Below, piece by piece: positions 34,701 to 45,616 of a stretch of 64,000 bases of DNA. Under the pieces are notes generated by a model. The model worked only from the letters and a program-made list of their open reading frames with translations, was not told the DNA's origin and made no database searches. Position numbers and translations under genes: made by a program. Origin of the DNA: Chlamydoabsidia padenii (Eukaryota > Mucoromycota > Mucoromycetes > Mucorales > Cunninghamellaceae). The stretch covers positions 111,990 to 175,989 of the forward strand of contig JAIWND010000045.1 in the NCBI GenBank assembly GCA_025330725.1, written 5' to 3'. Numbering within the stretch: position 1 is the stretch's first letter; the number at the start of each line of letters is the position of its first letter.

Positions 34701-36681
34701 AAAAATAGAAAAGAGAGATTAGTCACCCCGTTCCTTTTCTTTTTTTTTTTTTCTTACCATAACGGTCACCCAAGAGTAAAGTATACAAAATGGTTTGTGC
34801 ACGATGACTGATAGTTCGACTTGCTTTCCCGGTTTTCAATTCAAAAGGCAATGTAAAGACCTTTTTCGATGGAGACACCATGATTTCAACCGTGGCATCA
34901 ATCATCCCCTTGAGTCCATACGCCGGGCTCCAGATATGTTCTTCAATGTCGAGAATGTCGCGAATAGCAACGGTAGCACATTCCGAGTCCTTGGTCGATG
35001 GTCCCATATCCTTTTTTACTGTTGCCGCCGCCTTGGTGAATTCCCCGACATAGGTCGATCCAAAGATTTGAATGCTTTTGACATAGGTTTCCAGCAGGTC
35101 ATATGCCTTCTTTTCGTCTTGTTGAATCACATAGAGAGAGTCCAGAGAGTCCAAGATGATGCGTTGCAATGTGTCCTTGATGGTCTTGGTGGTAAAATCT
35201 TTGTGCTGAAGACAATATTGAAGTGTTTCGTGAATAATAGCACCGTGCACCAGGGGTTCACTAAAGTCGGAGATGCCCTTGCTCGTCATTTGAAGGACGG
35301 ATTTGCGAAGGCAGAAGAAGCTATCGGCTACGGCGGTACATGAGATGAGATGATCAGGGTGCTGGATCAAAAAGTTGTGGTCGTTATCGATGATCCATGC
35401 GTTGGTTGTACGATCGGCACCTCGTGTGAAGCATATGTGGATGGGATCACCTAATAAATGATCATTAGTTGAACATTACCTCCTTCAATTGTTCTTCTTC
35501 TTTTTCATTTTCTTCTTACCTTCCCTGAGGTTTGTATGAAGCCAATCTTGCCTAAGGTACGCCCGCGCTGGTTTGTTTTCTTGATTTTGATCCACCAAAA
35601 GTACTTCCTAAAGATATAAAGTTAGGTTCCTATTTGTCATACCTGATCTGATAGTTTACCTTTTCCATGAATTGAGAGTCACCTACAAGGTATGGTTTCA
35701 TTTGCACAAAAGCGACTGTATACCGCTTGTACCTTGTATGATTTACAGTAGGGTTAGCATGTTCTTGTATCTAAAACAACAATCAGTTTAGTATCATTTG
35801 TCTTTTTGTTTCTTTCAAAGGAGGAGGAGGAAGCTTACCTTCTTCATGTCAGAGAGAGGTGAATCAGATATACTAGGAGAGGGAGCAAACTGTTTTTCCA
35901 TTGCATCCAGCGTGTTTGCAGATGATCCATTATCAGTAGCCGCGCTGTTAACGTTGTCTTCAAGAAGATCGAGGGGTATATCGTCACCAAACATGTCATC
36001 GTCGTCGTCATAATCGACATCAAGTTGCTGAGGTAGTTCGCTGTTTGCCAATGTTGTTATTGTTCCTGATGTTGCTGCTGTTCTTGAATGTGGTGCTGGT
36101 GCTGGTGGTATAGAAGAAACCACGTCGGGTATTTGTTCAAGCAATTCTAAAGGGATATCGTCACCAAACATGGAAGAATCGCTGGATCGGATAGAAGTTT
36201 CGGTCTTGTTGATTAAATGCACTGAAGGTTTCATAAAAGGACGAGAAGGAATATCATCAGATACTTGTTGTGGTGTTTCCCTGTGAAGACGCTGTAAAAA
36301 CTGTTTTTGTAGTTCTTCAGGATTCCAGTCATTGATACTATATTCCAATAACATTAATAAAAAAGGGTAAGTCAGGTTTCCTGGTACTTTTTTTTTTTTT
36401 TTTTTTTTTTTGGTTTGCTTTACCCATCGTCCACCTGAAGTTGTTGTGGTAGAGATAAAAGATCCAGTTCACCGTCTTGGTCTAGTTTAGCGCTGATACC
36501 TAAAATAAAGTTCCATATTAATCAAGTGCGAAGACTGCTACCAATATACAAGAAAAGAATCTAGTTATCAATTACCTTCCCGAGCACACCGTCGTTTGGC
36601 ACAAGAGACTGTAGGTGATCGATCCCATTCAGCGAGTATTCTTCTATTCCAATAATGCTTGTCCTTCCCATCGACTGGCAT
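31704..36681 (-). CDS. DNA2: DNA replication helicase-nuclease DNA2
   Basis: Sixteen exons (36681-36576, 36499-36424, 36337-35839, 35770-35660, 35607-35520, 35450-34758, 34696-34288, 34217-33637, 33559-33366, 33296-33175, 33106-32968, 32907-32597, 32535-32433, 32365-32165, 32087-31941, 31880-31704) give 1318 residues. The RecB-type nuclease has FFCLRK (C340, first Fe-S ligand), [17 protein letters not shown] and [10 protein letters not shown] (C582, C585, C591, remaining Fe-S ligands). The SF1 helicase has Walker [10 protein letters not shown] (863-871), CIVDEASQI (DEAS near 974), [33 protein letters not shown] and [15 protein letters not shown]2 trims long Okazaki flaps and resects breaks in nucleus and mitochondria. 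The first 290 residues are disordered and contain a duplicated [11 protein letters not shown] peptide. All catalytic motifs are intact. Confidence 0.96.
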
Positions 36682-36721
36682 TAAACGATTTTGGATAAAA
36701 AGTGAAAAAAAAAGGAACGCC

Positions 36722-36775
36722 ACGCGGGATTTTTATTTTATTAGAGCAACCGCCTTTAGGGGCGGGATTTAAATT
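36722..36775. promoter_or_regulatory. paired promoter elements upstream of DNA2
   Basis: ACGCGGGATTTTTA (36722-36735) and GGCGGGATTTAAATT (36761-36775) lie 41 and 80 bases upstream of the DNA2 start, inside the only 126 bases separating DNA2 from the end of the polyamine oxidase gene. The tight position makes a promoter role likely. ACGCGGGA also resembles cell-cycle (MBF/E2F-type) sites, which would suit a replication gene; that is inference. Confidence 0.5.
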
Positions 36776-36807
36776 AAGTGAGACTAAGCATGAACTATGT
36801 TGAAATT

Positions 36808-37511
36808 TTACACGATTTCGCGTTTAACAATCGAACCCTGGGCTTTAGCATTATACAACTTGGGATAATAAGTAGATACAGGACATTTTGACTTGATACA
36901 TTGATTGACCTTGCTAGCGACTTCACCACCATTGATCCAGGCACCTTGAAGGAACCCATAGTATCTCTTGGACATGGCTTCACCAGCAAAGAATACTCGA
37001 TTGTTGAGTGTAGCCTTCATATTCTCATGATGTTGATCCAATTCACCAATTGGCCAGTTTGAGTATGAGCCACGGAACAAAGGATTCGAATGCCAGCGAG
37101 CGAACTTGATATCAGTGGGCTCAGGAATATTTTTACCGTACATGTTTCGGAGCACACCCATCAATTCGTCCTTGACCTGAGCATCGGTCATGCTTTCAGC
37201 CCGGTAGGCATAATCTTGTGTGACAGTAACCATGAAAACGTTGTCCTTGGTGCCCTGAGGGAAAAATCCAGGAGCGTTCATGTTTTGCCAGACTGAATAC
37301 AAACCTCGACTATTTGGGTTGGCATAGAGTGTGAACTGAGTGGAGTCCCAAAATTGGGTAGGGAAATTAAGAAATATTTTTGTGTAGGTAGCAAGATGAA
37401 ATCCAAAGATACCTTCCAGCTTCCAATCGGGCATCTCAGGTTTCCATTCCACATCACGATGTTGTAATACGCCCACCCTACAGATATCATTTGGTTTTCT
37501 TGGTCATTCAT

Positions 37512-37550
<39 letters not shown>

Positions 37551-38711
37551 ATCCCCGACTCCGACTTACGAGAAGGTTGAGATGGCATAATCAGCGATAA
37601 TGGTATCCTTGTCCGTATGAATGGTTACTTTGTTTGTATCGTATTCTACCATCTTCACCTTGGTGTTTAGTTTTAAGCGTGTGTCATTATTTTTGAAAAC
37701 TCGTGCAGCCTCTTGTAAGAAAATGTACCGGAAACCACTAAGAAACAAATAGGTATGAGGGTCAAGTTCTATGACTATCCATTATCTTTCTTACCGAGGG
37801 TCAATATTCATCAGATCACCATCAGAGTCAGGACCAAAGTCAGTGGAGTAACTTGCCAAACTATTCAATGTGGAGAAAGTTGACGAAGAGACTTCAGGAG
37901 TCTACATAAAGAAAAAAGATCATCAGTCTCCCTTTTCATTTTCTCTGCATCACTTAAATTACCTCTCCCATTTCCCAATCATAACCAAAGTACTCAATAG
38001 CATCATCCATAGGAGTCTTGGGGAACCATCCAGCAAGACTCATCCCTGTACGTCCTGAGAAATCAACTTCATTATCTTTGGTACGCTGAGCTGTAAAAAA
38101 AAAAACATAATTTAAATCCCGCTGATTTGACATTTTTTCAGGGGTAACTTACTGGCCATATCTTCTAGTTTAGAGTAGCGCTCGGAGAATCTATCATGCA
38201 CAAGTGGGGGAAAGTTAAAAAAAAAAGGGGGAGGAGATAAAGTTTTATCGTAGCACTTACTCGCTGTTCCTAGAAGACCCATTCACCTTCTTGCCATTTT
38301 CATCAATGTAAGTCAGGTCATCATAATTAGTGACAGCGGTCTTTAATCCGTACTTTTGACGGAGAAGATTGATCGGATTGGTACCTAATCCTTGGACCCA
38401 ATTACAACCAAGTTCGATGGTACTATTGGTTCCGAATTTTACATTTTGCGCTCGGCCTGAATGAAAGACCGACAAGAAAAGGAATGAGCTTTTTTTTCAA
38501 AAAAAAAAAAAAAAAAAAAATGATGCTTACCGCCAAGAACATCACGAGCTTCCACCATGATAAAATCATTCATGCCATTCAATGTTAAATTCAGGGCAGC
38601 AGAAATTCCGCTGACCCCACCACCAAGAATAGCCACTTTGGTTCGAATGATTTCAGCATCGACGCTGGATGCCAAGATGATGCCAATAGCTGCAATGGAA
38701 GAGAACTTCAT
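36808..38711 (-). CDS. secreted flavin polyamine oxidase (plant PAO-like)
   Basis: Seven exons (38711-38531, 38456-38261, 38190-38153, 38090-37963, 37901-37795, 37737-37570, 37477-36808) give 495 residues. A signal peptide (residues 1-19, ends SSVDAE) precedes the FAD dinucleotide fold KVAILGGGVSGISAAL (30-35 GGGVSG) and VEARDVLGGRAQ. Then follow NWVQGLGTNPINLL, RYIFLQEA, VEWKPEMPDWKLE, TYTKIFLNFP, ARWHSNPLFRGSYSNWPIGE and the C-terminal FAD stretch RVFFAGEAMSKRYYGFLQGA. The order and the WKPEMPDWK, TKIFLNFP and SNWP blocks match maize-type secreted polyamine oxidase. It would oxidise spermine or spermidine outside the cell or in the secretory pathway and release peroxide. A pair of cysteines near the end (CIKSKC) recalls the plant enzyme's C terminus. 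Every splice keeps frame. Confidence 0.92.
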
Positions 38712-39444
38712 TTGTGAATGGATATACAGTTAAAAAAGAAAAAGAAAAGTGGGTATGATCTGCTTTTTATATAAGTGTGAGAGAAAAGGGGGTGACACGG
38801 CGGGATTTAAAAACGGATCATGGAATGTGTGTGTGTGTGTGTGTGTGTGGTGGGGCAGAGTATCCTTTTTAGTTCAGGTGGGTGAGCCCTTAAATGAAAA
38901 AGGACTTGAGATTCTTTTTGGAAAAAGGGGGCGGTTGGCGGACTAAGTCGTCATCCCAATATTATAATCTCTAATAGTTAAGGAAGATATTCTCAGTACA
39001 GGAGATACCTGAAAAAGGGATGATGGTACTGATGGCAAGAATATTATAAACCTGTTTGTATAAAGGCAAAAAGAGAAAAAAACTCTGTTAATCATCATCA
39101 ATCAAACCAGAGATAACAGTCGGGACAGAGTTCTGCTTACTATCAGATTCTTTCCCAGGGATCCGTATATGATGCATCTATATATTTTTTCAAATCCCGC
39201 CCGATATATAATACATACGCGCTATGATATGATATACCTATCAACAGCATGATAAGATCATTTAAAGTTTTTGCCTGCGATCCTTGGGAAACCAGATTAT
39301 AATACCCCATACTATTTTGAGATGGCATACACATAACTTTATTTTTTTAAAAAGGGGGAAGTTTAATAACAGGGAAGTAAAATCAAAGTAAGGTACAATT
39401 ATATAAAGTAAAGGGAAAAGGAAGAGGAATCTAAAACTAAACCA
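38712..39444. other. intergenic region upstream of polyamine oxidase
   Basis: Holds the polyamine oxidase promoter (element at 38799-38813), a (GT)n run near 38828-38849, a TTCAAATCCCGCCC copy at 39189-39201 and the 3' end of TVP38. Two short minus-strand open stretches around 38971-39180 can be joined by a canonical intron but lack a start codon, so they are not called as a gene. Confidence 0.5.
38799..38813. promoter_or_regulatory. recurrent promoter element, polyamine oxidase
   Basis: GGCGGGATTTAAAAA sits 88 bases upstream of the minus-strand start at 38711, with TATATAAAAAGC (read on the minus strand) about 50 bases before the start. Same sense as in the DNA2 promoter relative to the plus strand. 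Confidence 0.45.
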
Positions 39445-41001
39445 TTAGAGTGGGACCACCTTAATATTATTATTATTATTATTATTATTAACACCACCTT
39501 CGTCTTCGTCGCTTTCATTCCATTCCACCCAATCATCAGATACACCAGCTTCTTCCATAGCCATTCGATTTTCTTCATCACCACCGCCAGGGTTGTTGTT
39601 GTTGCCGCCCAAGAAAGCCATCGATTCTTCATTTTCTTGTCGTACGTCTTCCACCGCCTTTTTCGCCACAAAGTATACGTAAATCATTACGCCCGTTGCA
39701 AGGAGAGATCCAATTACCACAGCTATTTCGCGAATCGTTTCCGCCCGCTTTTCACTTTCAGTCAAATCGTCTTCTTCACCCAAGACATGTTTGGCGAATG
39801 AGGTCAGGTTGGCACCAATATATACGTGAAGTCCGATCTTGATGAGTGATATTGCTGTTCCCAAGGCGAATTGAGAAAGTGGGATTTCTGTTGATGCAAA
39901 CAGAACGTTCTAAATGTAGATCAAAAGAGTAAAGTTAATACCCTTTTCCACGCCCCCTTTTCTATATCTTACCAACAAGTTGAATGGGTAAGGAGAGAAT
40001 CGAATTAATACGAATAACTAGATAGAATGATATATATATATATATGAAAGTGATTAAATCATCTTAGTCTATTATCATTTAATGCTTTTTACCTTGAATC
40101 CTTTCTTTTCCACTGCTTTCACCACCGCTTCTAAGTTTGGGTATTTGGCCATGGTATGCAGGACACGCTTTTTGAGGAAACGTCTTGAGATAACAAAACA
40201 GGCTATCGCACCAAATAAGGCACTAAAATAAGAGATTGGAAAGCCCTTGGCAAATCCAAATGTGAATCCAGACAGACTTTGGAAAGTACCATACCCAATC
40301 ATAGGTGGAAAGGCACTAAGGAATATGAGAAAGGCAATCAACAAGTAACCACTACAAATAATATAAAAAAGAAGAGTGAGTTTCAACTTTTTTTTTGATC
40401 CAGTTAGATCATCTTTTTACTTGCCTTGGTCCCATTTCCCTAACTGTATTACTTAGTGTTTCCAGTGCCGTTAATAATTCTTTACGCCAAGCCCACATTA
40501 CCGCCCCCATCAGGAAGGAAAAGCCAAAGAAGAGAAGGACCCACCGATACTGTACAGCATATTCCATTATTTGTCGTCGATCGAGTTGTCGAATATGCTG
40601 TGTCCACTGCCATACTAATCGCTGTCCTTTTACTTTCCATGATGTAGGTGTATCGTTATTGTTATTATTATCCAAGATTGTTGCTTCTTGCCACCATCGT
40701 TCTTGTGGAGGTGAAGATATGGTTGGAGGCTGTGTATCATTTGACGCCAATAATCCTACACGATCGTCATCGTCGTCTTCAAATTCCGTACTTGACTTGC
40801 CAATATCAAGCTGTGCACCCTCTATTAACCCCTCCCCAATTAAAACAAACCATCAACCATTAGTATTTCATTATTTGACGGCTTCTTCCTTCCTTTACCT
40901 GTTCCTTCGTAATCTGTGGCGGAGAGATGGGACGTTCCGTTTAGTGAGATTTTCCCTTGAGGATCTTTTATTGAATTCAATCTAGTATCACCTCCCACCA
41001 T
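39445..41001 (-). CDS. TVP38: Golgi membrane VTT-domain protein TVP38
   Basis: Five exons (41001-40899, 40821-40425, 40351-40093, 40017-39973, 39909-39445) give 422 residues. After an acidic cytosolic N terminus come WVLLFFGFSFLMGAVMWAW and the VTT/DedA-like core: LLIAFLIFLSAFPPMIGYGT, LSGFTFGFAKGFPISY, GAIACFVISRRFLKKR, then LIRFSPYPFNLLNVLFAST (the RFSP-P---N signature) and IGLHVYIGANLTSF. A last membrane segment precedes an acidic tail with eight asparagines encoded by an ATT repeat. VTT proteins (TVP38, TMEM41B, VMP1) are linked to vesicle traffic and lipid scrambling. The second intron starts with GC rather than GT (AG|GCAAGT at 40424); only this donor gives the right phase. Confidence 0.92.
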
Positions 41002-41079
41002 AAAGACAAATTGCAAGTTAGTATATTTTATGTATTGTTTTATTGGACTTACCGAATGTCCATGAAAACAGGGGGGTGG

Positions 41080-41125
<46 letters not shown>

Positions 41126-41820
41126 AAAGTGTAGAAGAGAGAAAAGTAAAAACGAGCCAAGGAAAAAGTAATCACAATAGCTCGAATGCGGCATTTCAAA
41201 AAAATAAAATTGAAATGCCGCCCTTGGCGAGAGACGGGTTTGACACACAACCCCAATCCCTCTATTCAGGGGGGGGAGGCCAAGCGGGAATTAAAAGTAA
41301 GAGTAAGGAGAGGAAGAGAGCGAGAGAGAGAAGCATAAAGTGATGATGATGCTGGATGATATAACGGGTGTGAAAGGGTCTCACCATACATGTGCAACCC
41401 ATATTCTTTGTACTCAACGAACCAACCAATAAAAGGAATGTTTTCGAGTAAGCGGGATTTGAATTAAAAGCAGTAAAGAGATGAAGCAAATTGATGAAAG
41501 AAAACAAAAACAGTCGACAATGAAAGCAAGGAGATCTATAAATACATAAAGAGAATGAAAAAGAAAAAAAAACGAGTGGAAAAGTATAAATATCTCAAAC
41601 ATAACCTCTTCTTTTTATATCCTTCATAGATGATCCTTTTCTGAAGAGACCACGTTCAACTCAAAGTCAGATCCAATATATTATCGTTACACAGTAATAC
41701 AAACTACATTGTTATTTTTCCTTCGTCTTTTCTTTCTTTTTCTCTCTTTGCTTCTTATTCACCTAAATTACTGTACCTCAAAAAGCCAAACATCACATCC
41801 CTATTAAACGATAACGACAA
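41002..41820. promoter_or_regulatory. divergent promoter region, TVP38 / SH3 membrane protein
   Basis: An 819-base spacer between opposite starts. It contains an A40 tract (T on the TVP38 strand), AGCGGGAATTAAAAG at 41283-41297, AGCGGGATTTGAATT at 41451-41465 and CT-rich leader sequence before 41821. No other gene is supported. Confidence 0.5.
41084..41123 (-). promoter_or_regulatory. poly-dT promoter tract of TVP38
   Basis: A 40-base A run on the plus strand is poly-T on the TVP38 coding strand, ending 83 bases before its start; like the tract at 1222-1257 it is followed by a C-rich AACCCCACCCC block. Confidence 0.5.
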
Positions 41821-42981
41821 ATGAACGCATTGATCAATATCATACCTGCCTTTTTCAACACACCACATCAACAATTAAATGAGGACAATTTGAATAAAAG
41901 AGGTAAAAAAGGAGTTGTTTATTTTCATTAATAAAATCAAAGCGAATGTTTATACTAGTACTAATGTAATTTATCACTACTAGCTGTTGATCCATCATCC
42001 AATCCAAATAGAGGTTTTACCAACAATCCATCCCAAAAGACATCTTTTCCACCAGGAACATCCAAACCCACATCTACAACATCAGTTAGTAAACCACCAT
42101 CACCATCATCATCATCATCATCATTGCCATCATCGTCATCATCCAGTTTATCATCATCCATTACACCCTCTTCTTCTACACCTTCATCCACTTTACCTTT
42201 ACCACCGATGAACGCCAGTACATCACCATTGCCCACCACTAGTCCTTCTTCTACTCCAACTGCCGATAGTAGTGGTGGTGGATTATCAGGAGGTGCTATT
42301 GGTGCTATTGTTGCTGTGATTGTCATTTTGATTGGTGGTCTTGGTGCCTTTATAGTCCTTCGTCGTCGTCGTCAAAAGAGAATGGCTGCACGTGCCGGAG
42401 CCATGCGCGATCCCTATAATGAAGGGTTTAGTAGTTTCCCCCCACCCCCTGCCCCACCTATGGCATTCACCTCTCCCGACCAATACCATCATAACTTACC
42501 TGCTGCTGCTATCACTGCTGCTGGTTCAGCACCTTCTAATCCATATCAACCTACCAGTCCTACCTATCCAATTACGGCACCCAATATGATTAGCACCCCA
42601 ACAATGCCACCTGCGAATGTGGCGGCACCTGTTGCTGCTACTGCTGCTGCTGCTAATACTGATTATTCACCACAACCAGGTGATATTTGGCAACAACCAC
42701 CGATTGGGACTTTCACCGTCTTGACCACCTATACACCAACATTAAGCGACGAAATTGATGTACAACCAAACGACCAAGTTCAAATCTTCGAAGAGTATGA
42801 CGATGGATGGTGCCTTGGTATTAATATTACTCGTGGACAAAAGAGAGGTGTATTCCCTAAACATTGCGTGACACCGGATGACGAGCCAGCCCATAATCCT
42901 TCGTCCCATTCATTGGCCATTTCTGATCCTGCTGGTAAACGGATTAGTTCATTGTATATGGAGAATCCAACCCATCAATAA
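41821..42981 (+). CDS. single-pass membrane protein with Ser/Thr-rich ectodomain and C-terminal SH3 domain
   Basis: Two exons (41821-41902, 41984-42981) give 359 residues. Residues about 28-115 are Ser/Pro/Thr-rich with long serine runs, a probable O-glycosylated ectodomain. One transmembrane helix follows (GAIGAIVAVIVILIGGLGAF) and stops at LRRRRQKR, giving an outside-N, inside-C topology. After a Pro/Ala-rich linker the C terminus is an SH3 domain: FTVLTTYTPTLSDEIDVQPN, then DDGWCLGINITRGQKRGVFP with the conserved ALYDY-like, W and P positions mostly kept. The layout resembles fungal polarity and cell-wall sensor or fusion proteins (Fus1- or Mid2-like). No cleavable signal peptide is evident, so the helix may act as anchor. 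Partners are unknown but probably proline-rich cytokinesis or polarity proteins. Confidence 0.82.
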
Positions 42982-43581
42982 GTTTGAAGTTTTTACCTTT
43001 TTCTATTATACATTTGTAACAGTTAGTCCTTTTGTGTGTGAATAAGAGGAAGAAGAGAAGAAAATCTTTTTTTTTTTTTTGCTCATCCCCATATCTTCAT
43101 TTTTAAAACCCCGATAATCCGTTCTCGCTCAGCACAGCTTCATACATATATCAATAAACTACTTTTTTTGTTCTAGACTTTATCATCCTGTGACATACCA
43201 TCTTATACAGAATGGTTTTTGTGCTATGTTGTTGTGCGTGTGTGTGAGAGTAAGATGAGAGAAAATAATTTAATGAGGTGGTCGGTGAATGAATCGGATC
43301 TCCTAGCTGTGGGGTTACCAGATCGAGTTGCATATAGGTGATCTCTTTCAGTAAGGAAAGAACTTGTAAATTAGAAAAAAGGATAACAAGTATTGTTCAG
43401 TAAAGTGTTGTATGCTTGGTTCAAGTTAATGAGGACCGGCTATCCTGTAATACTTCATATTTCAAAACCCGCTTTCCGTATTGGGAAGAAAAAATTAAGA
43501 TAAAACCCCTTCCTTTCCTCTCTCTTTCTCTTTCTTTCTACTTTTTTTTTTTCTTTTTTACTTTTGAACAATCACATAAAC
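42982..43581. other. intergenic region with promoter element
   Basis: 3' end of the SH3 gene and promoter of the next gene. TTTAAAACCCCG near 43104 and TTCAAAACCCGC at 43461-43472 are copies of the recurrent element in the TTTAAATCCCGC orientation; the second is 110 bases before the ATG at 43582, which is preceded by a pyrimidine-rich leader. No other gene is seen. Confidence 0.5.
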
Positions 43582-45314
43582 ATGACAACGCTTGAAATGT
43601 CACAGCGAGTCTCACCATCGATACTGGATCCTCAGGCCCACTTCCTTACTTTACTAAACAAGATCACACAGCTACAATGGGTGCGTGAATCATTACCTGC
43701 CCAAACCAAACACTACCAAAGTCTGAAACAACAACAAGAACGTGAAGTGCACTTGAAAAGTCTCTTGGAAAAACAAATGTAGGTTATAAATAATGGTAAA
43801 ATAATAAGACTGGAAATACTAACTTGAACATACTGTACATATGTATATAGACTGGAATATCGGAAGAAACAAGATGCCTCGTCTGGCTTACTGACACTGA
43901 AACGAACAACTGACACCAACAAGAACGAACCGACTTGTATGGATTTGATTGAACGACTCCAACGATGTGATAGGAAATTGAAGGATATGGAAAATCAAGT
44001 CAATGCTGCTCAAATAATGGTAAGTGGAAACGGAGATAAAGGAAAAAAAAATGATGGTCTTTTATGTTAACGTAACCCAATTGTATATTTGAATGTAGCT
44101 GCATGACCTCCGTTTGACCAAGCATACACTTGATACACATTGTTTGGATTTACACACACTATATGATGAAGTAAGTATGCAGACTACAAGAAGAAGAAGA
44201 AGAAGAAGAAGAAAAAGAATGACATTAACTCTTTGTATTATAGATTGTCCCTCGGAACCCAGATGACCCGTCTTACATTATCGAACAACATCTCAAGGAG
44301 GAAGTAACACAACTGGCTTATGATATTCCACAGGTAACTAAACCCTCCCACTTGATTGTTTTAACTTTAATACAACATTTACTCATCATGACGTTATTCC
44401 ATTGTTTTAGATCGAAAAGGATATCCATTCTCATTCAACGGCGCAAAAGAAAATCTATGAATCTAGAGAATTGATGGAAAAGGCTATGATGACTTTACCT
44501 GGAGCCTCTATGTTTTTGGATCGACATGCAGGCCATAGATCGACTGGAAATCATCCTTCAACACTCTTCCCTACAGTCTTAACCAACATGACTGACATCT
44601 CTGTCCCTTCTTTGAAAGGCAAGTTGTAAAAGAAAAAGACAAACATCATCACCATTACACTCACACTAATCTTCTTTATTTTCTGCTTTTGATTTTCGCA
44701 GATGCTGAAAAACTTGCCTCGGAAGCATATGAATTGGAACTACATGCGTCAAAATTATGCAAAGAGGTACCTTTGATTCCCAGCTCCTCTTTTAACCGGG
44801 GTAAGACTCACAAAAAAAAAGGGGGGGGGAGAAAGGGAGGGAAGAAGTGATAGATATCTAATCCGTTCTTAACATAGATGACAACGTGGTTACTGTATTG
44901 ACAGCATACAGAGGTTATCGACTGAAACTTGAAACCATTCTCCGCACCAAACTCAACCCACAGCTACAGAGATTACATCAACAACTAGGGGTCACCAAAT
45001 ATCAATATGAACAAAAGACCATTGAATGGATCGATCAACAAATCATCATGCTCGAGTACTGGTTACGACAGAACGGTGGGCTGCATAATGTCAATTTGAA
45101 CCGGGAAATCTCCATGTTAAGGATGGGTCGCGTGACTATAGATGATGCGTTGGAAACAAACGATCTTGCGGTGGCTGCTACTCTTCCCGAATACTCTCCT
45201 CGTGATCATGGTCGCTTACCTACCCCACGATCTTCCTTGGATAACTTGCCTGGTTACTACTCTCATCCTCATCAACAACAAGAAGATACTTCCCCACCGG
45301 CGTATATTGGATAA
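43582..45314 (+). CDS. coiled-coil protein of unknown function
   Basis: Seven exons (43582-43778, 43851-44019, 44099-44170, 44244-44333, 44411-44618, 44702-44800, 44878-45314) give 423 residues. It is mostly helical with heptad-like stretches: LTLLNKITQLQWVRESL, YQSLKQQQEREVHLKSLLEK, LIERLQRCDRKLKDMENQV, and a C-terminal helix region LTAYRGYRLKLETILRTKL and WIDQQIIMLEYWLRQ. The last 60 residues are disordered and contain short aromatic motifs LPEYSP, LPGYY and PPAY, the last fitting a WW- or arrestin-type PPxY site. I recognise no family; a scaffold or trafficking adaptor is a guess. Intron 5 begins with GC (AG|GCAAGT at 44619), the only donor that preserves frame. All other splices are canonical. 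Confidence 0.75.
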
Positions 45315-45616
45315 TTACAACTAAATGGTTTATTCCTTGATTAGTTTATATATGTACTTTTTTAATCCCTTATTTATTATGTTTGGAAATAAAGAAAAGA
45401 TTGGACCTGGGCTGTGTATGTACTGACTTTGTGTGGATGAAATCATAGAAACCATCGACTGTGGGGGTGGTCAAGGACGGGTTTTAAAAATGTCCTCGAA
45501 AAGAATTTGGGGTAAAATTAATTTGATTGGTCCAAATTTTGCAGGAAGGAAAAAAAAAAATTGACCAAGTGGCTTTTCAATTTTTTTTTTCCCTTCACTT
45601 CTTTCCACTACCAACA
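45315..45616. other. short intergenic region, USP promoter
   Basis: AATAAAGAAA near 45390 serves the upstream gene. GACGGGTTTTAAAAA at 45476-45490 lies 127 bases before the next start. Nothing else is seen. Confidence 0.5.

Noticed and set aside
34795..35343. 182-codon open frame on the plus strand
   Set aside because: Antisense shadow of the DNA2 nuclease exon, which has clear conserved motifs.
37072..37090. Reverse-strand ATTCGAATCC resembling a tRNA T-loop
   Set aside because: It codes for part of the conserved WHSNPLFRG segment of polyamine oxidase and has no acceptor stem partner.
40395..40985. 196-codon open frame on the plus strand
   Set aside because: Antisense to TVP38 exons 1-2; composition is a mirror of the acidic/Asn-rich sense protein.
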